Below, piece by piece: positions 60,803 through 64,000 of a stretch of DNA of 64,000 bases. This stretch comes from Arthrobacter sp. Y-9 (GTDB lineage Bacteria > Actinomycetota > Actinomycetes > Actinomycetales > Micrococcaceae): positions 1,798,001-1,862,000 of the forward strand of contig NZ_CP121463.1 in the NCBI RefSeq assembly GCF_029690065.1, written 5' to 3'. The notes under the pieces are model-generated. The model did no database searches and was not told the DNA's origin. It worked only from the letters and a program-made list of their open reading frames with translations. A program made the translations under genes and the position numbers. How positions within the stretch are numbered: position 1 is the stretch's first letter; the number at the start of each line of letters is the position of its first letter.

Positions 60803-60819
60803 CGGGGCCGTGGCTGGAT

Positions 60820-61929
60820 TCAGTTCCGGGATTCCTGGTCGGTGGACGAGGAGGAGGCTTCCGGGCCCGCGGACTGGTGGGTGGCGTCCGCTTCGGGCTG
60901 GGCTGCTGCAGGGTCTTCATCGGTTGCAGCATCGCTCGGTGTTGCAGCGACACTACCACGAGGACCACCATCTGAGACGGAACCTTCCGCATCCTGGATG
61001 GTAACTTCCGGTTCATGACTGTCGGCCGGCGCTTCGGGCTCCGGTTCGCGACCCTTGAGATAGGGCGTGTCACCCCGCTTTGAGCGCCCGAAACCGGCGA
61101 TCACGAAGTACAGGAGCGCCGCGATGAGCACGAAGATGCTCGTCCAGACATTGAGACGCGTGGTGATGCCGAAGAGGGTGATGTGCTCGGCGTCGTCGAT
61201 CCGGAGCAGTTCGATCCAGACGCGGCCCAGGCAGTAGTACGCCGCGTACAGGGCGAAGAGGCGGGCGCGGCGGAAGTGGAACCGGCGGTCCAGCAGCAGG
61301 AGAATGCCGACGCCGACCAGGTTCCAGAGGCTCTCGTAGAGGAACGTCGGGTGGAACAGGGTGCCCGGGGCCGCGTCCGCGGGGAAGTTCGGGTTCTGCG
61401 GGTCGATCTGCAGGCCCCACGGCAGGTCCGTGGGCGCGCCGAAGAGCTCCTGGTTGAACCAGTTGCCCCAGCGGCCGACCGCCTGGGCGAGGAGCAGGCC
61501 GGGCGCCGCCGCGTCCATGAACGCGCTCAGCTTCACCCCGGACCGCCGGCAGCCGATCCACGCGCCGACCGCGCCCAGGACCACCGCGCCCCAGATGCCC
61601 AGGCCGCCGCGCCAGATCTGCGGGATCAGACTGAGGTCGCCCGTGCCGTCGAAGTTCGGGCCGAAGTACTGCGCCGGCGAGGAGACCACATGGTAGAGGC
61701 GACCCCCGATGATGCCGAACGGGATCGCCCAGATGGCGATGTCCCACAGGCTGCCCTCCGGCGTGCCGCGGCGCTTCCAGCGGACCGCGGTGAGCCAGAG
61801 ACCCACCACGATGCCGAGCAGGATGCACAGGGCGTACGCCCTGATGCTGAACGGTCCCAGCTCGAACCCCGACCAGCTGGGGCTGGGGATGCTGGCAGGG
61901 AGCTGGGTCGCCATCAGGGCGGTCTGCAT
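60820..61929 (-). CDS. lgt: Prolipoprotein diacylglyceryl transferase
   Basis: A 369-residue membrane enzyme that transfers a diacylglyceryl group to lipobox cysteines. Seven helices are expected. IPFGIIGGRLYHVV, AQAVGRWGNWFNQELFG (Lgt signature with the essential Arg and Asn) and FHPTFLYESLWN are present. The last 85 residues, after about residue 285, are acidic and Pro/Ser/Ala-rich, a cytoplasmic tail that E. coli Lgt lacks but many actinobacterial ones have. It starts nine bases after trpA, the usual trpB-trpA-lgt order in actinobacteria. Confidence 0.95.
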   Translation of the reverse strand: MQTALMATQLPASIPSPSWSGFELGPFSIRAYALCILLGIVVGLWLTAVRWKRRGTPEGSLWDIAIWAIPFGIIGGRLYHVVSSPAQYFGPNFDGTGDLSLIPQIWRGGLGIWGAVVLGAVGAWIGCRRSGVKLSAFMDAAAPGLLLAQAVGRWGNWFNQELFGAPTDLPWGLQIDPQNPNFPADAAPGTLFHPTFLYESLWNLVGVGILLLLDRRFHFRRARLFALYAAYYCLGRVWIELLRIDDAEHITLFGITTRLNVWTSIFVLIAALLYFVIAGFGRSKRGDTPYLKGREPEPEAPADSHEPEVTIQDAEGSVSDGGPRGSVAATPSDAATDEDPAAAQPEADATHQSAGPEASSSSTDQESRN

Positions 61930-61938
61930 ACCGGGTTC

Positions 61939-62733
61939 CTATCCGACCGGGGTGAATCCGGTGCTGAGTTCCTGAGTGAGCTGTGCGACGGCGGGGACGC
62001 CACCGTCGCGGAGGGCCGAGACCAGGGCGGAGCCCACGATCACGCCGTCGGCATAGGAGGCGATCTCCCGGACGTGTTCGGCACGGGACACGCCCAGCCC
62101 GACGCACACGCGTTCCGCTCCGGCGGCGTGGGTGGCCGCCACGAGGCTCTCGGCGAGGTTGCTCACCGCGCCGCGGGCGCCGGTGACGCCCATGACCGAA
62201 ACGGCGTACACGAAGCCGCGGCTGGCCTGGACCGTCATGCTGAGGCGCTCCGGCGTGGAGGACGGGGCCACCAGGAAGATGCGGTCCAGCGAGTACTTGT
62301 CCGACGCGGCGACCCATTCCGCCGCCTCATCGGGGATGAGGTCCGGCGTGACCAGGCCCGCTCCCCCGGCCTCCGCCAGGCGGCGTGCGAATTCATCGAC
62401 GCCGAGCCGCATGACCGGGTTCCAGTAGGTCATGACCACGACGGCGGCGTCGCTCGCCTCCGTGATGCCCTTGACGACGTCGAAGACGCTCGCCACGTGG
62501 AAGCCGTTCGCGAGCGCCTCGGTGGTCGCGGCCTGGATGACCGGGCCGTCCATGACGGGGTCCGAGTACGGGATGCCGATCTCGATGATGTCCGCGCCGT
62601 TCTTCGCCAGCGCGATGCCGGCGTCGATGCTCGTCTGGACATCCGGGTATCCGGCGGGCAGGTAGCCGATCAGCGCGGAACGCCCTTCGGCCTTCGCCTT
62701 GTCGATGGCGGCCGCGGCCTTGGAGTGGATCAT
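61939..62733 (-). CDS. trpA: Tryptophan synthase alpha chain
   Basis: A 264-residue TIM-barrel subunit that cleaves indole-3-glycerol phosphate. [21 protein letters not shown] carries the catalytic Glu51 and Asp62 (E. coli Glu49 and Asp60). APSSTPERL and [11 protein letters not shown] are phosphate-binding loops, and [13 protein letters not shown] follows. It passes indole to TrpB through a tunnel. ATG 62733 overlaps the trpB stop by four bases, consistent with equimolar subunits. Confidence 0.97.
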   Translation of the reverse strand: MIHSKAAAAIDKAKAEGRSALIGYLPAGYPDVQTSIDAGIALAKNGADIIEIGIPYSDPVMDGPVIQAATTEALANGFHVASVFDVVKGITEASDAAVVVMTYWNPVMRLGVDEFARRLAEAGGAGLVTPDLIPDEAAEWVAASDKYSLDRIFLVAPSSTPERLSMTVQASRGFVYAVSVMGVTGARGAVSNLAESLVAATHAAGAERVCVGLGVSRAEHVREIASYADGVIVGSALVSALRDGGVPAVAQLTQELSTGFTPVG

Positions 62734-64000
62734 GCCGGGGACTCCTCACCCGTGGTGCTGTGACGTGTGGAAAGCGTGGTGCCGCGGACGTTGCCGTCCT
62801 CGTCGAGCATGTCGAACCATTCGGCGGCGGTCTGGACGTCCTTGTCACCGCGGCCCGACAGGTTCACCACGATGATGACCTCGCTGGGGTCCTCCTTGCC
62901 CTCGGTCAGCCGCCGGCCGACCTTGATGGCGCCGGCGAGGGCATGGGAGGACTCGATGGCCGGGATGATGCCCTCGGTCTGCGACAGCAGCTTGAAGGCG
63001 TCCATCGCCTCGGTGTCCGTGATCGGCTCGTAGGTCACGCGGCCGATGTCGTGCAGGTAGGAGTGCTCCGGGCCCACGCCCGGGTAATCCAGACCTGCGG
63101 AGATGGAGTGGGACTCGACCGTCTGGCCGTCCTCGTCCTGCATCAGGTAGGAGCGCGCGCCGTGCAGCACGCCGGGGCGGCCCAGCGTGATGGTCGCCGC
63201 GTGCCGACCGGTCTCCACGCCGTCACCGCCGGCCTCGAAGCCGTAGATGGCGACCTCAGGGTCATCGAGGAAGCCGTGGAAGATGCCGATCGCGTTCGAG
63301 CCGCCGCCGATGCAGGCACAGACCGCGTCCGGCAGACGGCCGGTCTGGGTCAGGATCTGTTCGCGGGCCTCGTCGCCGATGACCTCGTGGAAGAAACGGA
63401 CCATGGCCGGGAACGGGTGGGCACCGGCCGCGGTGCCGAGGAGGTAGTGGGTGTTGTCCACATTGGTCACCCAGTCGCGCAGGGCCTCGTTGATGGCATC
63501 CTTCAGGGTCTGCGAACCGTTCGTGACGGGGATGACCGTGGCGCCCAGGAGCTGCATGCGGGCCACGTTGAGGGCCTGACGGCGGCAGTCCTCGGCGCCC
63601 ATGTAGACGACGCACTCCAGGCCCATGAGGGCGGCGGCAGTGGCCGAGGCGACGCCGTGCTGACCCGCGCCGGTCTCGGCGATCACGCGGGTCTTGCCCA
63701 TGCGCTTGGCCAGCAGGGCCTGCCCCAGCACGTTGTTGATCTTGTGCGAACCGGTGTGGTTGAGGTCTTCGCGCTTGAGGAAGACGCGGGCGCCACCGGC
63801 GTGCTCGGAGAAGCGCTTGGCCTCGGTGAGCAGGCTCGGGCGGCCCGAGTAGTTCTTGTTCAGCTCGGAGATCTCCGCGAGGAAATCGGGATCCAGCCGC
63901 GCCTTGTTGAAGGTGTCCTCCAGCTCGTCCAGAGCGGCGATGAGCGATTCGGGCATCCAGCGGCCGCCGTACTCACCGAAGTAGGGACCTTCGGCGTGAC
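62730..64000 (-). CDS. trpB: Tryptophan synthase beta chain, 5' end beyond the window
   Basis: A PLP enzyme joining indole and serine. The PLP lysine is in [11 protein letters not shown], the phosphate loop is [10 protein letters not shown], and [11 protein letters not shown] is the catalytic region. An ATG at 63956 begins a 408-residue frame, but the 14 codons upstream to the window edge encode [14 protein letters not shown]. That is the conserved TrpB N terminus leading into MPES, so the true start lies beyond 64000. It overlaps trpA by four bases. Other trp genes probably lie upstream. Confidence 0.96.
   Translation of the reverse strand, partial: HAEGPYFGEYGGRWMPESLIAALDELEDTFNKARLDPDFLAEISELNKNYSGRPSLLTEAKRFSEHAGGARVFLKREDLNHTGSHKINNVLGQALLAKRMGKTRVIAETGAGQHGVASATAAALMGLECVVYMGAEDCRRQALNVARMQLLGATVIPVTNGSQTLKDAINEALRDWVTNVDNTHYLLGTAAGAHPFPAMVRFFHEVIGDEAREQILTQTGRLPDAVCACIGGGSNAIGIFHGFLDDPEVAIYGFEAGGDGVETGRHAATITLGRPGVLHGARSYLMQDEDGQTVESHSISAGLDYPGVGPEHSYLHDIGRVTYEPITDTEAMDAFKLLSQTEGIIPAIESSHALAGAIKVGRRLTEGKEDPSEVIIVVNLSGRGDKDVQTAAEWFDMLDEDGNVRGTTLSTRHSTTGEESPA

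Noticed and set aside
63956-63958. ATG at 63956 as the start of trpB
   Set aside because: The preceding codons encode the conserved [11 protein letters not shown] segment, so the gene must begin beyond the window edge.
1-64000. Mobile elements, CRISPR arrays, rRNA genes or a replication origin
   Set aside because: I looked for transposase motifs, regularly spaced repeats, rRNA-like stretches and DnaA-box clusters and found none. The region reads as stable chromosome.

Overview
The window is a high-GC actinobacterial chromosome segment, most likely from Arthrobacter or a close relative in the Micrococcaceae. The main reasons are a complete Pup-proteasome locus, a mycothiol gene (mshC), RbpA, a single-chain PafBC regulator and a C50 carotenoid (decaprenoxanthin-type) cluster. 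Genes are dense and often overlap by 1-4 bases. I see no insertion sequence, phage, CRISPR array or rRNA. The organism call is inference from gene content, not from a database match.

Layout. 1-6.4 kb: a YeiH-type exporter (cut by the left edge) divergent from a LysR regulator, an NTF2-like protein, def-rlmA, an NfeD/SPFH membrane pair, rbpA and the polyprenol-phosphate mannose synthase gene. 6.4-24.5 kb, all on the minus strand: amidohydrolase, helY, tatC, tatA, a small membrane protein, pafBC, two FKBP prolyl isomerases, pafA, prcA, prcB, pup, dop, arc and trmI. Pup is deamidated by Dop and ligated to targets by PafA. Arc unfolds the tagged proteins and feeds them into the PrcAB core. 24.5-31.5 kb: site-2 protease, HAD hydrolase, PAC2 protein, mshC, uppP, a DUF5703 protein and an M20 peptidase. 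Much of this order resembles, from memory, the Rv2092c-Rv2141c stretch of M. tuberculosis.

31.6-52 kb is more variable. It holds tRNA-Leu(GAG), an SRPBCC protein, an uncharacterised membrane alpha/beta hydrolase divergent from helR, a PadR-DUF1048-ABC exporter operon, the carotenoid locus (idi, DUF2867-like and TspO-like genes divergent from crtE-B-I-Ye-Yf-Eb), a three-gene extracytoplasmic flavinylation cassette, a secreted lipase, an alpha/beta hydrolase head-to-head with a TmrB-like kinase, and tRNA-Leu(CAA). 52-64 kb is core metabolism: an ANTAR response regulator, pyk, gltB-gltD, lgt, trpA and trpB (5' end beyond the window).

The most interesting point is the helR upstream region. A rifamycin-associated-element (RAE) dyad lies there so that it supplies the -35 hexamer of the helR promoter and also of a well-spaced promoter on the other strand, reading into the uncharacterised membrane hydrolase. 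This suggests a two-gene rifamycin-inducible unit. Other points are a SigR/SigH-type promoter before rbpA, an operator-like palindrome overlapping the LysR start codon, and a palindrome that contains both start codons of a head-to-head gene pair.
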